From NCBI RefSeq assembly GCF_042650125.1, contig NZ_JBHSAP010000015.1, forward strand, positions 248,001 to 312,000: a stretch of 64,000 nt of DNA. The letters run 5' to 3'. Of this stretch, positions 16,775 through 24,501 are shown piece after piece; the stretch's first letter is position 1; every line of letters begins with the position of its first letter. The position numbers and the translations under genes are program-made. Source of the stretch: Salinithrix halophila (GTDB lineage: Bacteria; Bacillota; Bacilli; Thermoactinomycetales; DSM-45169). Below the pieces are notes generated by a model, which saw only the letters and a program-made list of their open reading frames with translations, did not search any database and had not been told where the DNA came from.

Positions 16775-17017
16775 TTATATCGTATTTCCGACCCAATAGT
16801 ATTGGACGGAGAAAGGACCTACGTTTTTTACCGTCATATAGTAGGTAGTGGAGCCGTCATTGTTCATCTGGACTCCGGGTTCTGAATACCGGAGTTCGCT
16901 GCCGGGAGTGGCGGGTTTCACCCCGATTACTTCGAAACCGGGATATCCCGACCAATGAAACCACCAGCGGACACTGGCTCCGGGGCTGAGTGATTGAGGA
17001 CCGATCTGCCAAGCCAT
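16775..17017 (-). CDS. Unrecognised 80-residue, Trp/Tyr-rich probable beta-sandwich protein
   Basis: Start ATG 17017 follows AGGGGAG by 6 bases; an upstream in-frame ATG (17062) has no good site. The protein is beta-rich with aromatic clusters (SVRWWFHWSGYPGFEV, TTYYMTVKNVGPFSVQYYWVG) and NDGSTTYYMTVKN like an immunoglobulin-type strand pair. It has no signal peptide. Its length would suit a small carbohydrate- or surface-binding fold, but this is inference. Confidence 0.6.
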   Translation of the reverse strand: MAWQIGPQSLSPGASVRWWFHWSGYPGFEVIGVKPATPGSELRYSEPGVQMNNDGSTTYYMTVKNVGPFSVQYYWVGNTI

Positions 17018-17273
17018 CACGATTCTCCCCTTTCCTGGATACCGGTTTTGCAGTTTTTCCAAAAGCCTTCTGTTTTGCTTTTTTGCACTCTGCCTCCTTT
17101 CCGATGATCATCTTATTCGCCGCTTTCCCTTTTAGAACGAGGATTTCACCATTCTCCTTACCTAAGTCATTTCCGGGGAACTGGTTCGGATCTGGAGGAC
17201 CTATTGCCGTTTTAGATCATCCTGCTAAGGGGACTCCTATCCCAAGGTTGCTGTTATTTTATGTATTTTTGTC

Positions 17274-17288
17274 ATGTATACTTTACAT
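17274..17288. promoter_or_regulatory. Candidate operator of the XRE regulator
   Basis: ATGTA-N5-TACAT is a perfect inverted repeat 40 bases upstream of the regulator start. A related GTATATGTTAC lies just after it. The position suits autorepression. Confidence 0.35.
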
Positions 17289-17328
17289 TATGTCGTGTAT
17301 ATGTTACGTTGCATGTGGGGTGCATTTC

Positions 17329-17547
17329 ATGTTATCCAATCGAATCGCAATCTGTAGGGCAGAAAAAAGATGGACACAACAAAAACTAGCGGATGAAGTC
17401 GGTGTTAGTCGTCAAACAATCGTGGCGATCGAGAAGAATAAGTACAATCCCTCTTTAATCTTGGCATTCAAGATCTCCCATGCTTTTAACAAACCCCTCA
17501 CATCAGTCTTTCAATATGAGGAGGAGACAAACGATGGAAATACTTAA
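17329..17547 (+). CDS. XRE-family HTH transcriptional regulator (small)
   Basis: The 72-residue protein is essentially one helix-turn-helix domain: RWTQQKLADEVGVSRQTIVAIEKNKYNPSL holds the two DNA-contact helices. It matches a widespread class of short XRE regulators in Firmicutes paired with a small membrane protein. Start ATG 17329 follows GGGGTG; an in-frame upstream extension has no ribosome site and looks non-coding. The region is AT-richer than its surroundings, which hints at transfer. Confidence 0.82.
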   Translation: MLSNRIAICRAEKRWTQQKLADEVGVSRQTIVAIEKNKYNPSLILAFKISHAFNKPLTSVFQYEEETNDGNT

Positions 17548-17830
17548 ATGGTCTATTTTATTATTGGTGGCCGGAGTTATTGTGAGTGAATTATACAAGG
17601 GAAGGTTTGAAAGTAAACAAGAATCAAAAGATGAGCGTGGGCATTTGCTCATCTATAAATCAAAAGCTCTCTCCTACACAATTTTATCCTATGGAATTAC
17701 CGCAGGGGTAATCTTGGTTGCGATCTTAGAAGTACTTAAACCAGAATATTTTGTTTTCTTTGTCATGATCGTCATGTTCATCCAGAGCATTGGCTCATCC
17801 ATCTACTTGTTCAATGCACGAAAGCTTTGA
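17534..17830 (+). CDS. Small membrane protein paired with the XRE regulator
   Basis: The 98-residue protein has three hydrophobic segments (about residues 2-19, 48-68 and 73-92) separated by a charged loop (YKGRFESKQESKDERGH). ATG 17534 overlaps the regulator by 14 bases and has GAGGAGAC upstream. Regulator plus membrane partner suggests a membrane-signalled regulatory pair; function unknown. Confidence 0.75.
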   Translation: MEILKWSILLLVAGVIVSELYKGRFESKQESKDERGHLLIYKSKALSYTILSYGITAGVILVAILEVLKPEYFVFFVMIVMFIQSIGSSIYLFNARKL

Positions 17831-18316
17831 AGTCAGGAGAGGGTTGATGGCACAATAATGTAGCAAAGGCCTTTAATGAAAATTTTTCCAACCTCGTTCA
17901 TGTAATCAATGCCATTTTCGATATGGCTAATTCCTGTGTACGAATGGAATGGATTCTTTTCACTTGTGTGCTTATATCGCACCATACATGGCCAGAAACC
18001 GCCAATAGACACTTTAGCTCATCAAAACGGTACTAAGCCAAAAAAGATGAAACTTTCAGCCGGCCCCTCATCGTTTACTATAAACAGGGTGGGGTGAATC
18101 GTTAGGGATGTCGTTGCATCAGTATGATGATCAGGTTTTTATTTCCGTCCGATAATCGGTAAGATCCCCCTGGGAAAAGGACGGATCAATGATATAATGG
18201 GAGAGGTATCGGTACTGATTTTTGAATATTTTTCCTGAGCGTTTGTTTCCTCCTTTCATAAAAACCGTTCTGTTCTGAAAATCCAGGGTCTACCCCAGGC
18301 AGATGAAGGTGATAGT
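17831..18316. other. Non-coding stretch upstream of ftsE
   Basis: I see no gene here. An open frame of 62 codons at 17909 lacks a ribosome site and any recognisable composition. The last part holds the ftsE promoter (18190-18198). Confidence 0.6.
18190..18198 (+). promoter_or_regulatory. Extended -10 promoter of ftsEX
   Basis: TGATATAAT combines the TGN extension with a perfect TATAAT. No good -35 is visible, as usual for extended -10 promoters. It implies a leader of about 110 bases. Confidence 0.6.
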
Positions 18317-19003
18317 GTGATCGAGATGCATGATGTGTACAAAGTGTACGGCAACGGCGTCAAAGCCCTGAACGGGATCAATGTGAAAATTGATCAGGGC
18401 GAATTCGTCTATGTCGTGGGCCCCAGTGGTGCGGGTAAAAGTACGTTCATCAAGCTGATGTATCGGGAGGAGAAACCCTCCCACGGCGTCATCCTGATCA
18501 ACGGTGTAAACGTCAAGCGGGTACGGGATTGGAAGATCCCGTACCTGCGCCGGAACATCGGGGTCGTGTTCCAGGATTACAAACTTTTGCCCAACATGAC
18601 TGCTTATGAGAATGTGGCTTTTGCCATGGAAGCGGTGGAAGCCCCTAATCGGAAGATTCGCCGGCGAGTGCAGGAGATGTTGGAACTCGTAGGGCTTTAC
18701 GACCGAATGAACGCCCTCCCCTCCCAGTTATCCGGGGGTGAACAACAACGGGTTTCCATCGCCCGGGCGATGGTGAATAACCCCGGTTTCCTGATTGCGG
18801 ACGAACCGACCGGGAACCTGGACCCCGAGAACTCCTGGGATATCATGTACTTGCTTGAAGAGATCAATTCCCGTGGGACCACGGTCGTGATGGCCACCCA
18901 CAACAAAGAGATTGTGAACACCATGCGCAAGCGGGTGATCGCTGTCGAGCAAGGCGTCATCGTCCGTGACGAACAGCAGGGGGAATACGGCTATGAAGAT
19001 TGA
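18317..19003 (+). CDS. ftsE: Cell division ATP-binding protein FtsE
   Basis: The 228-residue ATPase has Walker A GPSGAGKST (residues 35-43), signature LSGGEQQRVSIARA, Walker B FLIADEPTGNLDP and switch ATHNKE. MIEMHDVYKVYGNGVKAL is the usual FtsE opening. With FtsX it transmits an ATP-driven signal across the membrane to a peptidoglycan hydrolase. Start is GTG 18317 after GAAGGTGAT. It overlaps ftsX by 11 bases. Confidence 0.95.
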   Translation: MIEMHDVYKVYGNGVKALNGINVKIDQGEFVYVVGPSGAGKSTFIKLMYREEKPSHGVILINGVNVKRVRDWKIPYLRRNIGVVFQDYKLLPNMTAYENVAFAMEAVEAPNRKIRRRVQEMLELVGLYDRMNALPSQLSGGEQQRVSIARAMVNNPGFLIADEPTGNLDPENSWDIMYLLEEINSRGTTVVMATHNKEIVNTMRKRVIAVEQGVIVRDEQQGEYGYED

Positions 19004-19886
19004 TACGTTTTTCCGGCATATTCGGGAGTCTTTCCGAAGCCTGAAGCGAAACACCTGGATGACATTCGCCGCCGTCAGTGCGGTGGGTGTGACGCTCCTG
19101 ATCTTCGGTATTTTTCTCGTCTTCGCCTTTAATATCAGCTATATGGCGGGAGAATTGGACAAGCAGGTTTCCATCCGAGCTTTTATGGAGGTAACAGCCT
19201 CCGATGATGATATTGATCAAACCAAAGCCCAATTGGAAAAAGACCCCGCGATTAAATCGGTGAAAATCGTTCCAAAAGAAGACGGCCTGCGGGAGTTGAA
19301 GCAACAGTGGGGCGATGATAAGCGGTTTTTGGAGGGGTTGGAAGAGGGCAACCCCTTGCCTGATGCGTTGGTGATTCAGGCTAAGGATCCGCAGCAGACC
19401 GAGCCATTGGCCAACAAAATCAAGAAATTTAACCAAGTATCCGGTGTGGACTACGGCGAAGGGGTAACCGACAACCTTCTCGACCTGTCGGCCTGGATCC
19501 GAAACACCGTGTTCCTTTTCGGGTTTGGCTTGGCAGTGTTAGCCGCGTTCCTGATTTCGAACACGATCAAATTGACGATCTTCGCTCGTCGCCGCGAGAT
19601 CGAAATCATGCGCCTTGTCGGGGCAAGTAACTGGTTCATTCGTTGGCCTTTCTTCATTGAAGGGGGGATGATCGGTGTAATGGGGGCGATCGTGCCTGTG
19701 GCCATCAGCCTCGTCGGATACAATGCCGTGCTCAACATCCTGGATGCAGGGAAGGCCTACAGCTTTTTTAAGATGTTACCCATGTGGCCGCTTGCCCTCT
19801 ATGTTGCCGGGATAACCATCATCCTCGGTGTCATCATCGGGGTGTGGGGAAGTTTGATTTCCATCAGCCGCTTCCTGAAGGTCTGA
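18993..19886 (+). CDS. ftsX: Cell division membrane protein FtsX
   Basis: The 297-residue protein has one N-terminal helix (about 22-45), an extracellular domain of about 110 residues, then three helices in a MacB-like FtsX core (LAVLAAFLISNTIKLTIFARRREIEIMRLVGASNWFIRWPF is the conserved coupling segment). It forms a complex with FtsE, and its outer domain activates a coiled-coil hydrolase. The next gene is exactly such a protein. ATG 18993 follows AGGGGGAA. Confidence 0.95.
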   Translation: MKIDTFFRHIRESFRSLKRNTWMTFAAVSAVGVTLLIFGIFLVFAFNISYMAGELDKQVSIRAFMEVTASDDDIDQTKAQLEKDPAIKSVKIVPKEDGLRELKQQWGDDKRFLEGLEEGNPLPDALVIQAKDPQQTEPLANKIKKFNQVSGVDYGEGVTDNLLDLSAWIRNTVFLFGFGLAVLAAFLISNTIKLTIFARRREIEIMRLVGASNWFIRWPFFIEGGMIGVMGAIVPVAISLVGYNAVLNILDAGKAYSFFKMLPMWPLALYVAGITIILGVIIGVWGSLISISRFLKV

Positions 19887-19927
19887 TCCGGATGGCGTGG
19901 CGGCGTGACCACTTGGGAGGAGATGCA

Positions 19928-21058
19928 GTGAAAAAGCAGCTGGTGGCGGGGTTGACGGGCTTCGTGTTGGCATGTTCGCTCCTGTCTCCGGGAATCTCCT
20001 TCGCCGACAACATCGATGACAAGAAAGAAGACATCAAAGATCGGGATAAAGAGATTCAACGGATCGAAAAGGAAAAGAAACAGACGAAAAAAGACCTGGA
20101 GTCGGTTCTTAAGGAACTGGAACAGCGGAAGCGAGAACTAAACGAACTCAATCAGGATGTCTACGAGACGGAGCAGAAACTGGAGAAGAGTAAGAAGCGG
20201 GTCGCCGAGAAGGAAAAGCAGATCGAGGAACAGAAAAAGGTATACAACGAACGGATTCGTATCGTTTATCGACAGGGGAAGATGTTTTACGTTCGGTCGC
20301 TGATGAATGCAAAAAACCTGGATGACTTCCTGAAACGCCTCGAATTTGTACGTCTGGTCGCCAAGCGGGATCAGGAGCTGATCAACGGTTACAAGACGGA
20401 CCGTCGAGAACTCGTGAAGGAAAAGAAACAAATGGAAGACCTCCTCGCCGAGCGAAAGGAGAAAGCGGAGAAAGCCAAAGGGCTTCACGCCGACCTTACC
20501 GGTGATTATAAGAAAATCGAAAAACAAGTGAAAAAGCTGGGCTCTAAGCAAGAGAATCTAGAAGAGATCAACGAGAAAGAGAAAAAGCGGATCCGGGACC
20601 TGATTCGCAAGCGGCAACGTGAGCAGGCTACAGAAGATGACGACGGGTCCGATTCATACACCGGGGGCAAATTTGGATGGCCGGTGAAGGGTTCTCGGAT
20701 CACTTCCACCTACGGGATGCGTTTTCACCCGGTACGAAAACGATACAAAATGCACACCGGAGTGGATTTTGCCGGTTCCCTGGGGACACCGATCCATGCT
20801 GCCGCAGGCGGCAAGGTGATTGAATCCCGTCCTGCCACAGGATATGGGTACATCGTTATCATCGATCACGGTAACGGTCTGTCCACACTCTATGCCCATA
20901 TGTATGCTCAGGGTGTCAGGGTTCAGAGCGGAGATTCCGTCTCCAAGGGACAGGTGATCGCGGAGATTGGAAATAACGGGTGGTCGACCGGTCCGCACTT
21001 ACATTTTGAAGTGCTGAAGAACGGAGACCAGGTGAATCCGATGTCGTACTTAAAATAA
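19928..21058 (+). CDS. Secreted coiled-coil M23 peptidoglycan hydrolase, probable FtsEX effector
   Basis: The 376-residue protein has a signal peptide (MKKQLVAGLTGFVLACSLLSPGISFA). A Lys/Glu-rich coiled coil follows (about residues 30-240), then a C-terminal M23/LytM zinc endopeptidase domain. Metal and catalytic marks are HTGVDFAGS, YAHM and GPHLHFEV. Start is GTG 19928 after GGAGGAG. The EnvC/PcsB-like architecture and its place just after ftsEX indicate the hydrolase switched on by FtsX, as CwlO or PcsB in relatives that use other catalytic domains. It cleaves peptide cross-links outside the membrane. Confidence 0.9.
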   Translation: MKKQLVAGLTGFVLACSLLSPGISFADNIDDKKEDIKDRDKEIQRIEKEKKQTKKDLESVLKELEQRKRELNELNQDVYETEQKLEKSKKRVAEKEKQIEEQKKVYNERIRIVYRQGKMFYVRSLMNAKNLDDFLKRLEFVRLVAKRDQELINGYKTDRRELVKEKKQMEDLLAERKEKAEKAKGLHADLTGDYKKIEKQVKKLGSKQENLEEINEKEKKRIRDLIRKRQREQATEDDDGSDSYTGGKFGWPVKGSRITSTYGMRFHPVRKRYKMHTGVDFAGSLGTPIHAAAGGKVIESRPATGYGYIVIIDHGNGLSTLYAHMYAQGVRVQSGDSVSKGQVIAEIGNNGWSTGPHLHFEVLKNGDQVNPMSYLK

Positions 21059-21119
21059 ACAGAGAAGGGCGGCTCGGCCGCTCGGCTAGCCGTTCGGCTA
21101 TCAATAACCGGGACTGTCG

Positions 21120-21149
21120 ACCGGCCTTCTTATTAGGAAGGCCGGTTTC
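21120..21149 (+). terminator. Terminator after the M23 hydrolase
   Basis: ACCGGCCTT pairs with AAGGCCGGT around CTTATTAGG, then TTT. The T tract is short, so strength is uncertain. Confidence 0.6.
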
Positions 21150-21368
21150 CCATGATTGCAGGAGTCGCAACCATCGGACCCATTCTTGTATACGGCGCAC
21201 TTTATATGCTAGAGTGGATCTGAATACTAACTCCTTCCTGCCTGTCATATGATTGAAACAACCCCTCTCCAACCGGCGGGAAGGTACGGTTATTGGACGT
21301 CGGGATTTGGGGGCCCCTTGGTTTCATCCTGCCGGATGTCTCCAAGAGATGGTAAAGGTGGTGTTGGG

Positions 21369-22832
21369 ATGTACTTTCGCGGGCGTACCGTTGCCTTGCT
21401 CCTTGTCTTCGCTGTGCTGTTTTCCAGTCTTGCTACGGCCGCGGTGGCAGGCGACGGCAGTTTGTTGTCGCAGGTAACGGGCTCTTCCTTCCTGTCGGGG
21501 AATAAAGCCCCCGTTTCCGGCAAGGACGTGGAAGGTCTAGAGGATAACCTGAACAAGTTGAAAGAAGCATATGGGACCATCAAGTCTCGATACATCCATG
21601 ATGTGGATGACCAAAAACTGATCGATGGGGCCATTCGGGGGATGGTGGAATCCTTGGATGATCCCTACTCCGCCTATATGGACAAAAAGACGGCCAAGCA
21701 GTTCCACTCCTCGATGGAGTCCTCTTTCCAGGGAATCGGTGCGGAAGTGACCATGAAAAAGGGGCGAGTAACAATCGTTTCCCCTTTTAAAGGGTCTCCC
21801 GCGGAAAAAGCGGGGCTGCGCCCGGAAGATCAGATCGTCAAGGTCAATGATATCAGCTTGGAAGGAATGGATCTGAACGAGGCTGTTGCCAAGATCAAGG
21901 GGCCGAAGGGCTCCAAGGCCCGGCTGGAAGTCCTCCGTCCGGGTCAGGACGAGCTGATGAAAGTGACTGTCGTGCGGGATGAGATCCCGATTGAGACGGT
22001 TCACTCTCGGATGTTAGAGGACAAAATAGGAAAGATTGAGATCACCCAGTTTTCCGAAGATACTTCCAAAGAAGTTACTAAACAATTGGATAAGCTCGAA
22101 GAAAAGGGTATGAAAGGGCTCGTGATCGATGTCCGGGGCAACCCCGGCGGGTTACTGCCTTCCGTGCTGGAAATCCTTGAGAAGCTCCTTCCCGAAGGGA
22201 AAATGCTGATGATGACGGAGGATAAATCCGGCAATAAAGTCGAGTACCGTGCTGAAGAAGGGAAGAAAAAGAAATACCCGATTATCGTTCTAACAGACAA
22301 AGGATCCGCCAGCGCTTCGGAGATCCTAGCCGGAGCGATGAAATCCGCTGGCTATCCGACGGTTGGACAGACCACTTTCGGCAAAGGGACTGTTCAGACG
22401 GCAGAAGATTTTTCCGATGGTAGCAACCTGAAGCTGACGATGGCCAAATGGCTGACACCCGAAGGGAAATGGATTCATAAAAAGGGGATCAAGCCTGATG
22501 TAAAGGCGAAGCTTCCCGATTATTACAGGGCGGCTCCACCCCAACCGGATAAACTGCTGAAACGGGATCAGTCCTCTCACCATGTGAAGAATTTGCAATT
22601 GGTGCTGGAAGGATTGGGGTATCGTCCCGACCGAACCGATGGTTATTTCAGTGAACAGACAGCGACGGCTGTGAAAGCCTTCCAAAAAACCCACAAGTTG
22701 AAGATGACCGGCGAAGTCGATAAGAAGACGGCATTGAAGCTGCAGGAGGAGTTTATCAAGATGCTCCGTAAGCCGGATTCTGACCTGCAACTCCGGGTGG
22801 GTGTGGAAACGTTAAAGAAAAAAATGAAATAA
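21369..22832 (+). CDS. S41 carboxyl-terminal processing protease (CtpA/CtpB-like)
   Basis: The 487-residue protein has an N-terminal signal anchor (residues 7-27), a PDZ domain (about 115-205, FKGSPAEKAGLRPEDQIVKVND) and an S41 core. The catalytic set is Ser315 in GSASASE, Lys339 in FGKG and Gln343. A C-terminal peptidoglycan-binding domain follows (about 400-470, VKNLQLVLEGLGYRPDRTDGYFSEQT). It cleaves exported proteins at C-termini. The same gene follows ftsX in B. subtilis as ctpB. Start ATG 21369 follows AAAGGTGGTG; in-frame codons further upstream have no good site. Confidence 0.92.
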   Translation: MYFRGRTVALLLVFAVLFSSLATAAVAGDGSLLSQVTGSSFLSGNKAPVSGKDVEGLEDNLNKLKEAYGTIKSRYIHDVDDQKLIDGAIRGMVESLDDPYSAYMDKKTAKQFHSSMESSFQGIGAEVTMKKGRVTIVSPFKGSPAEKAGLRPEDQIVKVNDISLEGMDLNEAVAKIKGPKGSKARLEVLRPGQDELMKVTVVRDEIPIETVHSRMLEDKIGKIEITQFSEDTSKEVTKQLDKLEEKGMKGLVIDVRGNPGGLLPSVLEILEKLLPEGKMLMMTEDKSGNKVEYRAEEGKKKKYPIIVLTDKGSASASEILAGAMKSAGYPTVGQTTFGKGTVQTAEDFSDGSNLKLTMAKWLTPEGKWIHKKGIKPDVKAKLPDYYRAAPPQPDKLLKRDQSSHHVKNLQLVLEGLGYRPDRTDGYFSEQTATAVKAFQKTHKLKMTGEVDKKTALKLQEEFIKMLRKPDSDLQLRVGVETLKKKMK

Positions 22833-22860
22833 GGGAAGGGAATCGCTTTCCCGTATCGAA

Positions 22861-22896
22861 AACAATCCCACGACCCCTCGGTCATGGGATTGTTTT
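22861..22896 (+). terminator. Terminator after the S41 protease
   Basis: AACAATCCCACGAC pairs with GTCATGGGATTGTT with one mismatch, then a T-rich run. Confidence 0.75.
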
Positions 22897-22922
22897 CCGT
22901 TTTGCCTACAGGAGGGATTCAC

Positions 22923-24089
22923 TTGGAGTCCGTTTTTTTTCCGATACAGACAGGGTGGACAGCGTGGCAGGAGATATGGATTCATCCGTTGTGGATAGCG
23001 GCTCTTCTCCTAGCAGCTTGGCAGTATGCATGGAAAGGAATCCGGGAACAGCGTTGTTTTGGACGCCGTCTCCATCCCCCGACTCCCCTCTTTCTCCGTA
23101 CGGTGCTGGTTGGATTGGGAGGAGGGGTTGTGTTTTCCATGACGGCTTCTTTCATCACGGCAGGTATTCGTCCCGCGGAGGCTGTCTGGGTATGGGGGAT
23201 CCTCCTCTTACTCACCTGTATCCGCCTTCGCTTTGCTTGCCCCGCCTATGCAGTCGGCCTGCTTGCCCTCATTTCCATGGGAGCGGCTGAAGCCGGGTTG
23301 CAAACGGGAATAGGGGGGGAGTGGACAGCTGTACTCTGGAAATTTTCCGTCGTAGAGTGGCTGTTCCTGGTGAGCGGCCTTCATGGGTTGGAATGGGCGC
23401 TGGTTCGTCTGGATGGGGAAGCGGGGAGTACACCGGTTGTCGAGAGAGACGGTGACAATCAGCCCGTCGGAGGCTATCTCTTGCAAAAAATCTGGCCGCT
23501 TCCGCTGGTATTGGTGACACCTGCTGGCTGGTTGCCGCTTCCGTTGGTAGCGAGCTTTGCCCGAATCAATCTTTCCCGCCCGCCGGAACAGCAAAAGCGA
23601 CGCTCCTCCTCTTTGATTCTGCTCTATGCTTTTTTGCTCGCGGGGTTAGCTGGGATCGCCAAAGTCTGGCCCCCCATGTTATGGGTAGCCTCTCTTTTTT
23701 GCATCGCCGGTCATGAGGGAATTTACCAACTGGGGCGGTACCGGGAGCGGCGGCGCCTGTCTTTCTTTGCAGCGGTGTCCGGGGGAATCCGGGTACTGGC
23801 CGTTTGGCCGGGCAGTCCGGCAGAGGATATGGGTATTTGCCCCGGGGACATCTTACATAGGGTAAACGGAGAACCCGTTTCCGACCTTGCCGGGTTAAGG
23901 GAAGCGCTGACCCGTTCCCCAGCATTTTGCAAGCTAGAACTAACCGACGAAAACGGCGATCCTAAGCTTGCCCACCGCCCTGTCTATGAAGGAGACCCGG
24001 ATCACCTCGGTATCGTGGAGGCACCTTCTCCGGGCCGCCCAGATCGCCTATCCTCGGATCTCTCATCGGCTTCAGAAGGGAAAAGGTGA
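22923..24089 (+). CDS. Multi-spanning membrane protein with C-terminal PDZ domain (MinJ-like)
   Basis: The 388-residue protein has six to eight hydrophobic helices over residues 1-285. A cytoplasmic-type PDZ domain lies at about 290-370 (GGIRVLAVWPGSPAEDMGICPGDILHRVNGEPV). In B. subtilis the gene next to ctpB with this topology is minJ, which links DivIVA to MinD at poles and septum. Synteny and architecture support that role here, though sequence divergence is large. Start is TTG 22923, set by ACAGGAGGG; the upstream GTG/ATG reading has no site. Confidence 0.75.
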   Translation: MESVFFPIQTGWTAWQEIWIHPLWIAALLLAAWQYAWKGIREQRCFGRRLHPPTPLFLRTVLVGLGGGVVFSMTASFITAGIRPAEAVWVWGILLLLTCIRLRFACPAYAVGLLALISMGAAEAGLQTGIGGEWTAVLWKFSVVEWLFLVSGLHGLEWALVRLDGEAGSTPVVERDGDNQPVGGYLLQKIWPLPLVLVTPAGWLPLPLVASFARINLSRPPEQQKRRSSSLILLYAFLLAGLAGIAKVWPPMLWVASLFCIAGHEGIYQLGRYRERRRLSFFAAVSGGIRVLAVWPGSPAEDMGICPGDILHRVNGEPVSDLAGLREALTRSPAFCKLELTDENGDPKLAHRPVYEGDPDHLGIVEAPSPGRPDRLSSDLSSASEGKR

Positions 24090-24105
24090 GGGTTAGTGGT
24101 TTTGC

Positions 24106-24130
24106 ACACCGGGCTATGTCCGGTGTTTTT
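24106..24130 (+). terminator. Terminator after the MinJ-like gene
   Basis: ACACCGG pairs with CCGGTGT around GCTATGT and is followed by a five-T tract. Confidence 0.8.
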
Positions 24131-24157
24131 ACTCTGAAAAAGGGGTTGTAGGGCCTT

Positions 24158-24337
24158 TTGGAATTTCGTGATAAATATATTAATGTCCTATTATTTTTTG
24201 CCTCAACATCTTTTTTTGCCGGTTTAGTATTAGACGACAATAATATATGGTACTTGTCTTATCTGTATATAAACTTAGCCGTTGTGTTGGTACTAAGGGT
24301 TAGGTGGGAGATCAAAAAGCGGAGGCAGAAGGATTGA
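24158..24337 (+). CDS. Small membrane protein, 59 residues, CsbA-like position
   Basis: The frame from TTG 24158 to TGA 24335-24337 reads as a two-helix membrane protein: FRDKYINVLLFF..AGLVLDDNNIWYLSYLY, then INLAVVLVLRVRW and a basic tail (EIKKRRQKD). An AAGGGG-type site lies about 12 bases upstream. In B. subtilis the small membrane gene csbA sits at this point before uvrB, and the helix pattern is similar to the C-terminal two thirds of CsbA. Homology is not certain and the local DNA is AT-rich. Confidence 0.5.
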   Translation: MEFRDKYINVLLFFASTSFFAGLVLDDNNIWYLSYLYINLAVVLVLRVRWEIKKRRQKD

Positions 24338-24429
24338 TTTATCCCACGGTGGGGCGTTTTTGTGGTTGCGGGAAAGGGGAACGGAGACAGAAATCGGACT
24401 TTCGACGACACGTATCAACCATATATCGA

Positions 24430-24441
24430 GAACGAATGTTC
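24430..24441. promoter_or_regulatory. LexA (SOS/DinR) box upstream of uvrBA
   Basis: GAACGAATGTTC fits the Firmicute core GAAC-N4-GTTC. It lies just upstream of the extended -10, so bound LexA would cover the -35 region. Confidence 0.75.
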
Positions 24442-24460
24442 CTGTTTTTCTTTCTGCTTG

Positions 24461-24469
24461 TGGTATAAT
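24461..24469 (+). promoter_or_regulatory. Extended -10 promoter of uvrBA
   Basis: TGGTATAAT carries the TGN extension and a perfect TATAAT, 33 bases before the uvrB start and directly downstream of the LexA box. Confidence 0.7.
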
Positions 24470-24501
24470 GGGAAGGATGACAGATTCGAGGTGATGTGGC
24501 C

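Noticed and set aside
17329..17830. Toxin-antitoxin or prophage repressor interpretation of the HTH/membrane pair
   Set aside because: The regulator class is a common stand-alone one and the partner has three membrane helices with no toxin features.
17909..18097. Open frame of 62 codons between the membrane protein and ftsE
   Set aside because: No ribosome site, no recognisable composition and only average length for chance; treated as non-coding.
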